NCBI RefSeq assembly: GCF_023278565.1
Contig: NC_064680.1
Span: 1,674,001-1,738,000 of the forward strand
Direction of reading: 5' to 3'
DNA length: 64,000 nucleotides
Source: Colletotrichum lupini
Taxonomy: Eukaryota; Ascomycota; Sordariomycetes; Glomerellales; Glomerellaceae
A program made the translations under genes and the position numbers. This document shows positions 12,701 through 23,427 of the stretch, piece after piece. The notes beneath the pieces were generated by a model. It made no database searches, was not told the origin of the DNA, and saw nothing but the letters and a program-made list of their open reading frames with translations. The first letter of the stretch is position 1; each line of letters starts with the position of its first letter.

Positions 12701-15560
12701 GCAGATAACGACGCCCCGAGCCTACACGTGGGTCCAGTGAGAATCGTTGTAAGTATGTCTTTCGAGTGAAGGTGGGCCTCGTGTGAAACGGCTTTGGCGC
12801 CCTCGCCGAGGGTCCTTGGAAGGCGAGCCATGAGGGGAAGCAATATCCCGCTTCAGTTATGGCAAATACGGGCTGTCCTTCGTCAAAGGGGAGTCCACTG
12901 TGAGCACGACGTAGGATGTGTTGCTGGCGTCTGCCGAGGATACAATACATACGTGCCCGAGATATGACAAACTTCGACAAATCGCGACGCTTGTTTGCTG
13001 CTGACGAGCTCATTTCGAAGGCAATGCAGAAGCACGAGAGATAAAATGCGGGACCTTTCATGTCGTCGACCAGCTTGGTAAACTGGCATTCCAAGGTTGC
13101 TATGCGCCTGTCGGATAGGAGGTGGCGAGGACAACAAGAAGGGCTGCGCAGAGGAGCGGCGCACGATACTGAGAGTCGGGTAGACAGACGGTAAGCTTCC
13201 TGCTTGCTTGCCTCCGGTGAGCAGAACAGCGAGTCGGTTCGAGGAGGCGTTGCCTATCTGCGGCTACTGGTGGTCAGGACGGTCGTCGGCGATGTATCGG
13301 GCGGGAGGAGAAGCGGCTCGGGGTCGGTCGGCTACGCCGTGTGCGGCTCATCGTGTACGTGATTCGGAAGGGGATTGGCGGTGTTGATGAGTATCCGGTG
13401 TGGTTATCCGTTCCCGCTGCGGAGCTTCCACACGGACCTCAGTTCAAAATGGCTCCGTAATGCTCTAGACTTCATCTGTGACCGGCCGGCTTGGAGGTTC
13501 GTGTATCCCGTTTCGAGGTGACGTCCTCCAAGATCCCGACCCTTCTAATATCCCCGCCGTGAAACTGTTCCCTGTACCGTCCGGACATCTATCACGAGAC
13601 ATATCGGAAAGGTATACGCGAATCGGGCGTGCTGCCATAGGAAACGGCGAACATGCCAGCGAGGCACACGTCTCGGGGCCAGACTTTCGGGCATGGAGGA
13701 GATCAAAAGAGAAACACAAAAGCTGGACCATGAACATAAAGCCGGGCACACCATGGTATTTAGAGAGAAACTCTGTCATCATTCATATATAACAAATCCG
13801 CATCCCATTCGGTCAGACGACACCGCATCCCCTTATCAAAAGCCAGCTCACCGGGATGGGGGAGGGGGAAGGGGGGCTCCCGGGGGGGCAAAAAGCTGGC
13901 TCTCACTCCATCCATCCCCAAGCGTGTAGGTACCCTTTTTTTTTCTTGACCGGTATGCTGGAATAGGCAACATCGGTGAGGCTGTATGCCGTTGAAAACG
14001 AATGGTGCCATGACGGAAGGACGGAAAGGAGGGGAGGGGGAAAAGACGGGCGGGCAGGCAAAAGCGAGCCAAGCGTGGGGCTGGCTGCTCTCTCTCGGGC
14101 TGTCATTCTCACTCACTGCACTCTCTGGCTCTGCTTAGCCGAGCGAAACGAACAGCCCACCCACCACCCCCGCGTTATCCAACCCCTACTCACCGATGTA
14201 AGCAGCCCCCTTGAGCATCTACCCCCCTCCATCGGTTATGGTGAGGAAAAAAACACATGACGGTTTTTGTGGTCGTCATTCCATCAGCGATGGGCTCTCA
14301 CCGGTGTGGATATCGCTTGCGTTGAGGGGGGATGGAGATGGAGGAGGACGTTGTGGAGGATGAGATATGTCATTTGACGGGCTGGGAGTTGATGTGGTTA
14401 TTACCAATTTGAACGCAGTGGAAGGCTTGTTTGGGTGGTTTGTGAGAAGGGAAAGTTATATCTAAGAGGTATGTCTCTGCGCCTGCGGTTGTGCCTCTTG
14501 AGGACTGGATACTCCATCTCGCCTGTTGATATGCAAACAAAGGCAGCATCTTTGAGTTTACGATACACTCGTTCTGAATGAAATTCGCCGAATGCTACAT
14601 CCACGAGTCTCTCAAAATATATGAACTACACCTCTGAGTTTTGTGGCCTCTCCCCGTCTTCTAGATCAAGTGCGAGGAGTACAAAAACAGCCTGTCTCTC
14701 TGACTTGCAACGGCTCAAGGATAGGAGGTGGTAAAGAGAGCAGATCAATGTGGACCATTTGTACAAACCTATGAAGTTCATCTTCTCACTTCGTATGATA
14801 GACAAGTAAAGCTGGTACCTCACGACATTCTACATGATCCTGGGGGTGTAAGATCTAAGCTCATGCGTCCACAGCTAGTCAACGTGAGGCGATTGGATGC
14901 CCATGGTCAGCTTTGATAAGTCTGCAGTGTATAGCTTCGTTCAGCAATGTGGCTCTTATGAAAGAAGTAGAAGAACGGGACGAAACTTCGTGAATCGCCG
15001 GGCTGTATGTTTCTCATGAATTTGAGGAAGACAACTCACATGCAGAAACAGAGACTCGGGAGATGAAGTGCCCAAAGATGGATGGAGGCCCAGAGTGACG
15101 GTCTCTAGTACAGCTTCATCCGAGAGCAACGCAAACTAGATGAGATGCTGATTGAGTTTAGCAACGTACATTCATAGTCCCTCGTCACGTGTAGTACACA
15201 AGCAGTGTTTTTTTCTGGACGGGAAATTCAGGCGACATTCATTGGAAGGGAAACCTCGTGGGCCTACATACGTGCTCGGGTTATTACTCTCGAAGGTTCA
15301 GACTGGGCTGGTGTATCATCTCATCTCATCTGTCACGGTCTACTTAAGAAAGGAGCACATCCAGCTGCAGTAGAAGGAGCGAGGCACGAAGACCGAAGCG
15401 AACTATCTCCCCTACTCAATGAATCATCATCCCGCGTCATCGTGTATTCGCCCAGCCCTCACTACAATACACCACAACCGCAACCAACAAGCCCACATAT
15501 ACCCCCTCAAGTCCATTCCCGTCACCAGCCAGCAGGCGCCCATCTAGGTCGGGGGGTCAG
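6800..15560. other. Gene-free stretch, middle of the left gene desert
   Basis: No gene supported. The longest open frames (for example + strand 8003-8665 and - strand 12447-13094) show no recognisable domain, have mutually overlapping rivals in other frames, and are rich in Ser, Arg, Cys and His. A decamer AGAGTGAGAG is repeated three times at 7321-7350. A G/C-homopolymer-rich patch lies at about 13855-13890. Base composition is balanced and CpA/TpG are normal, so this is not RIP-mutated DNA. Confidence 0.45.
7321..7350. repeat. Three tandem copies of a decamer
   Basis: The decamer AGAGTGAGAG is repeated three times without mismatch, in a purine-rich tract. Confidence 0.9.
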
Positions 15561-15564
15561 GTCA

Positions 15565-15740
15565 AACTGGCTGGGTGGTGGAGTGGTTCATGGTCAACAA
15601 TCAACACGCACGCCCCTATGCCTACTCGACGACAGGCTTACCGAGTTTCCGAGTTCGAGTCCCAGTATGAGCACCAAGAGATGTAGCCACACCGGTGGCG
15701 AACTCTTTTTTGTTTTTATTATTATTATTATTATTATTGA
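15565..15740 (+). mobile_element. tRNA-derived SINE-like element with (ATT)7 tail
   Basis: The sequence shows an internal RNA polymerase III promoter layout. An A-box-like TGGTGGAGTGG lies at 15576-15586 and a B-box-like AGTTCGAGTCC at 15652-15662, which is one mismatch from the consensus. A T-rich stretch and a perfect (ATT)7 run follow at 15718-15738. The flanks of the boxes do not fold into an acceptor stem or a proper T stem, so this is not a functional tRNA gene. Box order, strand and a simple-repeat 3' tail are what fungal SINEs show. I did not find convincing target-site duplications, and the exact ends are estimates. A decayed tRNA pseudogene beside a chance microsatellite is the alternative. 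Confidence 0.4.
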
Positions 15741-18700
15741 ATTTGCTGTCGGGATTTTGATATTGTGAAAGGAAAGTGGCAATCTCTGTTCGGGTCCGCG
15801 CAGCATCTTCTGTCTCGCTGGACCAGTCCGTGAATGTCACCAGTGCCCGTCGCTGGAGAAACACATGAGATATCACAAGATGCTGTCTTCCCTAGCCAGC
15901 TTCTTTAAAACTAGGTTTGTGATACCTATGGTCACAGATACTTTCATGCTATACATCATGGCAAGACTCAATCTCAATCGCATCTGTAGGAACGCCAAAA
16001 GCACCGACGGATACTCATCGATTTCGACTCAGAGACGATCTCAAGATCTTCGATCACGAAGAGAGAGAGAGAGCGATGGGCATTTGGTCTCACAAGCCAT
16101 CTACTGCATGAAGCTACTGTTACTCTAGAACTGGACAAGAGTCCTCGCAGAATAATTGAAAGTAGACTCAAATGGCACAGGTTCAATTCGTCACAAGAAA
16201 ACTCCAGACCATCAAGTCGTCGTGGAAAACAAATGCCGACTTATTACCAACGAACCACCAAACACGATACTTCACGCATGACAACCATTGCATAAGAATG
16301 CCGTGCCATGCCATCAAAGGAACCAGACACATTCGGATGAAGCCACCGCACACCAGGATCACTGAGCTCGCGCGAGTTCATCATGGCCTATGCGTTGCAG
16401 CTCATTCAACGTTTTAAAAATGTCGTCTAACGGTAAGTATCAAAAGCTTTGCATAAGGTACCAAAACCCCATTACTATACTGTCTTTTGGTTCGCCCTAA
16501 ATTCTTTAAAGCATAAGAGTTTCTCCTGACATGTAAGTTTATAAAGGCATATGAATAAAACGGAAATGCCAACGTGTTTCAACGCAAAAAAACGGTCAGA
16601 GAGCCATGAGTGTTCTCTATGAGGACTGTGTAAGGTTGACACAATGCTAACAGCGCATGGCACAAATCCTGTTCCCCCGCAAATGATCTCTCGTCTAGCC
16701 AAAGTCTTTTACGCATAATAGGGATTCGTAAACTTTCCCTCCATCATCAGATCACCAGCTGAGCCCGTCCGTCGCCGTAAAACCCTACGGCAATTTTGAC
16801 AGACAGAAGATGATGCTCATCACTCACTCACTCACGAAAATCTTCAGAAAAGACGGCAACTAATGTGAGGTAAACATGAGCTTTTCTTAGGACGATCATA
16901 TTGCCAAGGCGGCTTAGGATGTCTAGTCTTGTCTCGTTCCGGCCCCGGGGAAACTGATCATCAGGAACCACAAGCCTAGCAGCGGCGGCAGCAGCACTAG
17001 GAAGCGATGTCGATCGTAACACCAAAACAGAAGAGCGAGGAACATCCCGTTGGGCCGAAAGGACCGATCTAGCTGAGACCAACTTTTTTCTCAAGAATAG
17101 CAACATAACAAGATTGAGGGGGGGGGGGGGGGATATCTTCAATCTCCAACTTGTGTGTGCTCTTTTGCCATCCAGATAGGTGCTCGCGGGGTCAGCTGGA
17201 AATAGACACACGGCTGCTCCATTGGTCCAAGTGCCGACCTCTTCATGCCTCCCTCGGATAGACCATTCCGATGGAACCCCTTTACGGACCTCGAGGCATT
17301 AGGAGAATAAAGCCGAAACAAACATATTTTAGACTGAATTCTTGCTATAGATACACACATCTAAAAAGAGAAAAAAAGAAAAAGAAGGGCCAACAACGTT
17401 GCGAGAAGCTGGGAACCAACAACGCCGCCGGACGTCGAGACCCCGTCGGAACAGGAGACTTTGGGAACGGGTGAGCGGCTGGGGCTATTTTGAGGTGTAC
17501 GCTCATGCTCACGTGCTGCGGGCTTGCAAATAGTCCCCGTACGTACATACGCCCGACATGCGTCGATATCAGCCACATATTGTTCATCAAGAAGTGGGGG
17601 AGAGTAGCGGGGAGTCTGTAAGCAAGCCAAGAGGCTTCAATAGACAAAGAGGTCGCGCAGAAACCAAAGTCTTTACTGTTATGTCCTGCCTTATCGGTTT
17701 GCTTGCAGCTTACAATTATTGGCTGAGGAAGCCTTGCGGGTCGTTTGTTTCTTCACACTCACTCCAACATACTCGTCTGTCCCCCTGCAGTATCATATTC
17801 ACACTAGGTGCCAGAAACGTGGAATTCCGATGAAAAAAAGAGGCTGGTCGAGGCCAGGTGTCACGGTCAGAGTCTTTGACCACTCAGGATCCGGGGTTTG
17901 CTTTCGAGTCCGAGCGAGGTTGGTCGCAACAATCTGTGCAGTGGTCGAAACATGGTTGGAGATGCAACTCAAGATTGAGTTCAGATGGGCATTGTCGGGG
18001 AGAGGGGCCGGGTCGGAGGAGAGTGGGGCAAGCCCAGCGCCGTATAGCCATCAAAATCGTGAGAGTTTTGCGGATTTGGCCCGCGGGTATCGCCCGCCTC
18101 GCTATTCGATTGGGCTTTATTTTCATCACTTAATTGATGCTGTTAGACACCCCGGGGCTTCATGTTTGCGCCCACGGGCGCATCTGTGGCTACCTATGCC
18201 AGCCCGAAAGAGCCACGCCAATATCAGTGATGACGTTGGATGAGAGTCCCAGAAGAATTCCAGTTTCCAAAGTCATTCTGGCAATGGTCAAGCGACTATG
18301 CACAAAGACCGGGCGGGTCTGTTTTTGGAATTCCAGGAGGATTCGACATTTATCTGCAAGACTTCTTGGTGGCGGGGTAAACATACCACAGAGTCCGAGC
18401 AAGAAGGGTTGTGGTTGGTAGTGGTCCTGCAGTCGCTTCACCTTGCGGAGCTGGCCGAGCAACTTGATTCGTGCAACTACAGGTTGGCATTGTGCGGGGA
18501 GCAGCCTGTCAGAGAACAGAGCTGGAAGCCAGCAAGACAGGAATTTCGTTGACGCTGGCGTTGGTGTTGCTAGAAGTACCAGTGGTGGTAGTGGTGGTTG
18601 CGGCGGTACCGTAGTGGCAGCATCAATGGCCCAGCCCACATATCGAGGAAAACACTACGTACGAAGGCTGCCGCATCGTCGATGTTGTTAACCGAGTCGG

Positions 18701-19400
18701 CTTTCTCTCTGGGTGTATCATGTCCGAACCCTAGTCCTGGGCGAAATCGTATGCTGCTGGCGATGCTGCTGCCACGAAGCGGCCCGAGGCTCGTCATCGT
18801 CATCGGATGTCTCTTCAAGTTTTGCCATGTCGAGGAAGTGCCTTTGACAATGAACAAGGCATGGCGTGCTAGATTAAATCCAAACTCGAGAAGGGAAATA
18901 CTTCTGAACTTTTGACTTTGGCCTGGGCGACCTTTGACGTTGACAGCAGATATAATAAGCACACGAGAGGCAAGCTTTGTCCTGCAACACACTGAGCACA
19001 ATACTCCGAACCTGTGGTGAGGCACTTGGCGATGGTGATTGGGGGAAAGCAAGCGTCATCTCTAAAGGATGCAGGATTGTGGGGGTGGTTAGGTGAGCCT
19101 AGCATTCGGGCCGGAGATTCATGTTGATTCATGAGAGTCTGGCGTTTGCAACTGGCCACTGGTGGGTGATGGAAAGTGACGGTCAAGATGATTTGCCGGA
19201 GAGAGCACTTTGCCCCGTTCCTTCTCGTCACCCATGTTCGCATGTGGAGGACATCCCGTGAAGCGCGAACCTGGCTAGGAATGGGCTGCAGACGGTGAGT
19301 GGACAAGCGCATGAGGATTATTGAGGGAGGGCCCGGAAGGGGGGCTGGGGATGGGTGCCGGGACGTGGGATTTGGAGCGTTTTCATTCGCAGAGTGTAGC
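15741..19400. other. Gene-free stretch with a G15 homopolymer
   Basis: No gene supported. A run of 15 G lies at 17118-17132. A short acidic open frame on the - strand (start at 18828, 36 codons, beginning MAKLEETSDDDDE) has a protein-like look but no splice partners or homology that I can see, so I do not call it. Confidence 0.4.
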
Positions 19401-21957
19401 CTTTTAGCTTGATGCAGTGCTGTTTCAATTCGAGAACGATGGGGTCGACTTTGTGTCCCAGACGGCCTGTGTCTCGCGGCATCTCTCTTTGAAAGGATCT
19501 TGTTTTCTGTTCGTCTTGTTCTCTCTGCGGCTGGGGCTGGCCGCTGCTGTGACTTGCACCATCCGCAAACAGATGTTCCTGGAGGCTTTCTTGTTGTTCC
19601 GGTTTCGCCACGCGCGAAAGATTTTTTATTTGGAAATTGCAATCGACGAATTGTGTGTTTAGATGAGACTGATCCGACGCACGACAAGGTGAGGGTGACC
19701 TGCCAACCGCCGTGTGTCTCTCACACACACTTTGCTTGGGGGTTGCTGGTGTAAGGTTGTGCCAGTCAGTGTGTCCTGTGTGCGAGAAGCCGTTTGTTGG
19801 TACCGTTACTACAGAGCAAGGCCGTCGACGGGGAGACTGGCACCTGGGACTTTCTCTCATCTTTCGCCCACGTCGTCCATCCCATCTCATCCCATCAATC
19901 TCTGACCGTTATTTGGTCCACTGTTCCATTCCTGCTTCGGCCTTGGCTGGGCGTAAGGTAACGTGGGATTGCTAGACGCAGTACTTGCGTTTGCGCGCGT
20001 GCTTGTGTGCGGCGGTGCGCCCGGAAACCGTGGGGATAGTCCTGTTCGTGTATGTAGGTCACGTTCTCTTTGCACTGCGCTCGGCGTTGAGGTGAGCAGA
20101 AAGAAGCTCAGCAGAGGCAGCCAATGTCACTACCATGACCACTGCCACTGCCTCTCTGCCTCTTTGCCAACGCGGGAGAGAAACACCACCAGCGCCAATG
20201 CCGTCCTCTCCACAATAGTCCTCGGCGCAGTGGCCGTAGATTCGCAGGCCCCCTCCACACCATCGCTTGCACGGCTTCGCTTTGCCCTGCTTCTTTGCCA
20301 TCGCCGACGTCAAATCCCCGTCTGTTCCCACCCGGTCGACCCCGGGACCAGACCCAGATAATATTCATTAGTTCTGATTCTCCAGTCTCCATTCTCACTT
20401 CTCCAGGCCCTCTCATTCGATCACCTGAGGCCCACGAGCCCGCCTTTTCTCTCACCTCACCGGTAACGCCTTGTTCGGGGACAGACCCTGGGAAAAAGCC
20501 GCAACATCAACAAAACATATCCGCTTCCTTGTAAACAAACCCAACCCAGTCAGTCAGCCAGAGATATAGCGAAAAGAAACGCAAGTCGACCGCGCTCCCT
20601 GGGGCAAGACACTCCGGAAGCAACCTCTGGAACGCTGAGCCGTCTGGGCCTGTCCTGAGAGCCCGTAACCTTAAAAACCCGGCGTGCTAAAGGTTCCAAA
20701 CGACGCCACACCACTGCTTCCGCTTTAGAAAGGTAACCCCTCCTTCTTCCATGTCAAAGTCTCGCGCTCCAGCTCGGTGCACTCGATCCTTCTCCGGGCG
20801 CATTTCTTGGTCTCCCCCACGTGCTCCATGCCAGTTGGGAAAGGAATGAGGCTGATTCAGGCGTAGCCAAGCGGGTTGCGGATGCTCGGCGCACTTTTTG
20901 GCGGTGGCCTGGGCTCGCTGTTTCCTGGTGCCGATGCGGACGGTCGGTGTTGGCCCTTGTGCAACTTGAACTTGCTTGGGGTGTCTTGTCACTCTTGTGT
21001 CTCGTTTCCCCATTCTCGTTTCCCCCCCCCTCATCTTGTTTCTCCGCTGGAGTAGGTAGACCGTGTAGCTGTCGTCCACTGCTATTTGCAGCAAGCACTA
21101 CGGCGACGACGACGTAGCAGCAGCAACAGCAGGTGAAGAGGAGCAACGATAACGAGGACGACAACGGCTAGGTCGACGGCAACGGCAACGACAGTCGTTC
21201 TTGGCCTACTTGCACTCGGGTTGAGCCGACGAGCTCTTGGCCTTGCAGTCGCTGAATCAGTTCTGCGTGGGCAGTGTCTGCTGAAAACGACAAGGTGAGG
21301 CAGGCCGAGACGACCGCCACACACTCTTCTCCATCGCTCATCCTATCCCGTCCCATCCCATCCCATCCGCCTGGGGACTCCGCCCATTCCGCTGCGTCAG
21401 CCTGTCGCTCCCACCTTTCATCTCGCCCATTAGATAACCCCCCCGGCGCCGCTCATCTCGCTCCCCCTCCCATCTGGGTCCAAGTCTCACCGTATGTTGG
21501 ATGACATGACCGCCGCTTCTTCGTCTCGGTGGATTTAAATTTGCTCACAGTCACTACCAGACACATCGCGTCGTCTTTGGCATCGAACCATAGCAGCCGT
21601 TGTCGCCGCTGCCGTCGCCTTTTGTCGCCATTGCGTATCTCCCATTGCCCGATCCATGCATCGCGTCCGGTGATCATAGTCGCTGTAAAGAGAGTCGTCT
21701 CTGAGAGACTGGGGTGCGGTCTGCGGCCCCGGCCTGCATGGTGTAGGACTCGTCCCGGTCTGGCAGTCTGGCCATCGCCATCATCAACTGGTCGAGAGAA
21801 AAGCTTGATCCGTCAAGCAAGCTGCCGCCACCGCGATCGACGTCGGCGGCACCAGCACGCGACGCTGTCACCAGTAGAGCGTAGGAAAGGACTGGGACCG
21901 AAGCTGGAAACGATTGCAAGAGGTGCAATCTGCCTGTAAACAACAAGGTCAGCAGCG
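19400..21957 (+). promoter_or_regulatory. Probable promoter and long leader of the 21958 gene
   Basis: About 2.5 kb with no gene. The segment from about 20100 to 21900 is rich in CT tracts and repeated CATCCCATC-type runs on the + strand, as in the pyrimidine-rich promoters and leaders of fungal genes. Several short upstream open frames precede the start at 21958. The transcription start cannot be placed from sequence alone, and a leader intron is possible. Confidence 0.35.
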
Positions 21958-23427
21958 ATGACTTCGTACACGGATGTAACGGGCGCTGCGGTGCCGGGCA
22001 AATTGTCCAAGTCGCGAAGCAAACCAGTGGTGAAGCCGATACTGAAGAAGCTGTCGCACTCGGAAAAGAACTCGTTGGATTTGGACCGTGGTTGGGATGA
22101 GCAGCAGACGATGTTTGGAAACTATGGGAGCAGTTTGGGTGGTGGCAGCCTGGGACGAGAGAGGGAAGGATCTTTTGGGGGAAGGGACGTCAGCTTCAGC
22201 ATCTCGGCCACCGAACTTCACCATAGCGGCAGCATCAACAACGGAAGGAGCAAATTCTCCCACGCCCGTTCGACCAGCGGCACCTCCCACGTCAGTGTTG
22301 CTACAAGTGGCAGTGGCCAGCGAAACGGCAGCTTCGTCCACCCTTTCCAACAAACACCGCGTACCTCAACACCACCTCTCTCGTACGCCAATTCTCTCGC
22401 CAGCATCGAACACGCCAACAGCAATAGCAACACCAATATTTCTGCCGGCATTCCTGCTCCCCGCGACTGCTCCCCGACAATAACAGAAGACGACGACGAT
22501 CTGCTCGATCAACATTATTTACATCATCGCAGCAATTATCACCCGCCATTACCCTCATCTTCTGCGATCCCCATCACCAGCAATCCTTCCTCCTCTTCTT
22601 ACCCCAGGCGACCCTCACTGGCAAGCCGCACTTCCTCTCTATCTGATATCAACAACCATACTGGTCCTCCGTCGTTGCGCATCAACACCAGTCGTACAAA
22701 TTCAAACACTACCTCATCACGGCTAGTCCACGTATCTAGTCACTCGGATATCAACATCTCAGCAGGCAGGCTTTCAGAGTCAGCTGCCCCCAGTAGTACA
22801 GCACCTGTACTTTCACCTTTATCCTCAGCTTCACCCTCAACCTCCGTCACTGCCATGTCGCCTCTTCGCACCTCTATCGACGGCTTCCGCCTTCGCTCTC
22901 GTTCTGAGCTTGACTCCAACTACCACCAGGAGCGTATCCGCCAGGAGCGCCGCCGCTGGGAGGAGAAGGAGCGTCAGAAGAGTGAGAAGAAAGATAAGAA
23001 GGACATGCGCGACCGAGAGCGTGCCGATTTCAAAGAGGCACAGCGCTATGAGCGTGAGCAGCACCAGATGATGAAGAGAGAGGCAAAGGAGGCTGCCCGA
23101 AAGCAGAGCTTCTCCCACAGTACCCGCAATAGCTCCAGCGACATTATCCGCCCTTCCATCAGTCGCAAGAAGACTCCCTCGGATGCCAAGAAGGCCACTA
23201 CCGATGCTGAGAAGCTGGCCATGGGTGCCCAGGGCGACGTTGGATTTGCCAGCCGCAACTACGCCAGCACCAACCAGGGTCAAGAGCCTGTTGCTGATGA
23301 GCTCATGTTCGAAGGTCCCCGTCGCTCCCAGACTGCCAAGCGCAAGACGCAGGGTGCCTGGACGAGCTTCGTTCTTTGGTTCCGGACTAGAATTCTGCGC
23401 CTCCAGACCAACATGGCCAAGAAATAA
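21958..23427 (+). CDS. Ser-rich orphan protein with a charged coiled-coil segment
   Basis: A single uninterrupted frame of 489 residues with an ATG start and TAA stop. I do not recognise the family. Residues 1-320 are low-complexity and probably disordered, rich in Ser, Thr, Asn and Pro, with many SRSS/SxS stretches and a short acidic patch (EDDDD) near residue 180. Residues about 320-382 are extremely charged (repeated ER, EK, KK and DK pairs) and should form a long helix or coiled coil. The last 20 residues (WTSFVLWFRTRILRLQ region) are hydrophobic and basic, like an amphipathic membrane- or partner-binding helix. There is no signal peptide. Disorder, coiled coil and basic amphipathic tail suggest a scaffold or membrane-associated regulator, but that is inference. 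The frame length and its strong bias away from chance composition make the gene real. Confidence 0.85.
   Translation: MTSYTDVTGAAVPGKLSKSRSKPVVKPILKKLSHSEKNSLDLDRGWDEQQTMFGNYGSSLGGGSLGREREGSFGGRDVSFSISATELHHSGSINNGRSKFSHARSTSGTSHVSVATSGSGQRNGSFVHPFQQTPRTSTPPLSYANSLASIEHANSNSNTNISAGIPAPRDCSPTITEDDDDLLDQHYLHHRSNYHPPLPSSSAIPITSNPSSSSYPRRPSLASRTSSLSDINNHTGPPSLRINTSRTNSNTTSSRLVHVSSHSDINISAGRLSESAAPSSTAPVLSPLSSASPSTSVTAMSPLRTSIDGFRLRSRSELDSNYHQERIRQERRRWEEKERQKSEKKDKKDMRDRERADFKEAQRYEREQHQMMKREAKEAARKQSFSHSTRNSSSDIIRPSISRKKTPSDAKKATTDAEKLAMGAQGDVGFASRNYASTNQGQEPVADELMFEGPRRSQTAKRKTQGAWTSFVLWFRTRILRLQTNMAKK

Noticed and set aside
15205..15768. 187-codon + strand frame
   Set aside because: It lacks an ATG start and runs through the SINE-like element into the ATT repeat, giving an Ile run.
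17841..17915. Second tRNA-like or SINE-like pair of A- and B-box resemblances
   Set aside because: Both boxes deviate more from consensus, and there is no cloverleaf or simple-repeat tail.
18718..18828. Short acidic minus-strand frame starting MAKLEETSDDDDE
   Set aside because: Only 36 codons, with no convincing splice partners upstream or downstream.
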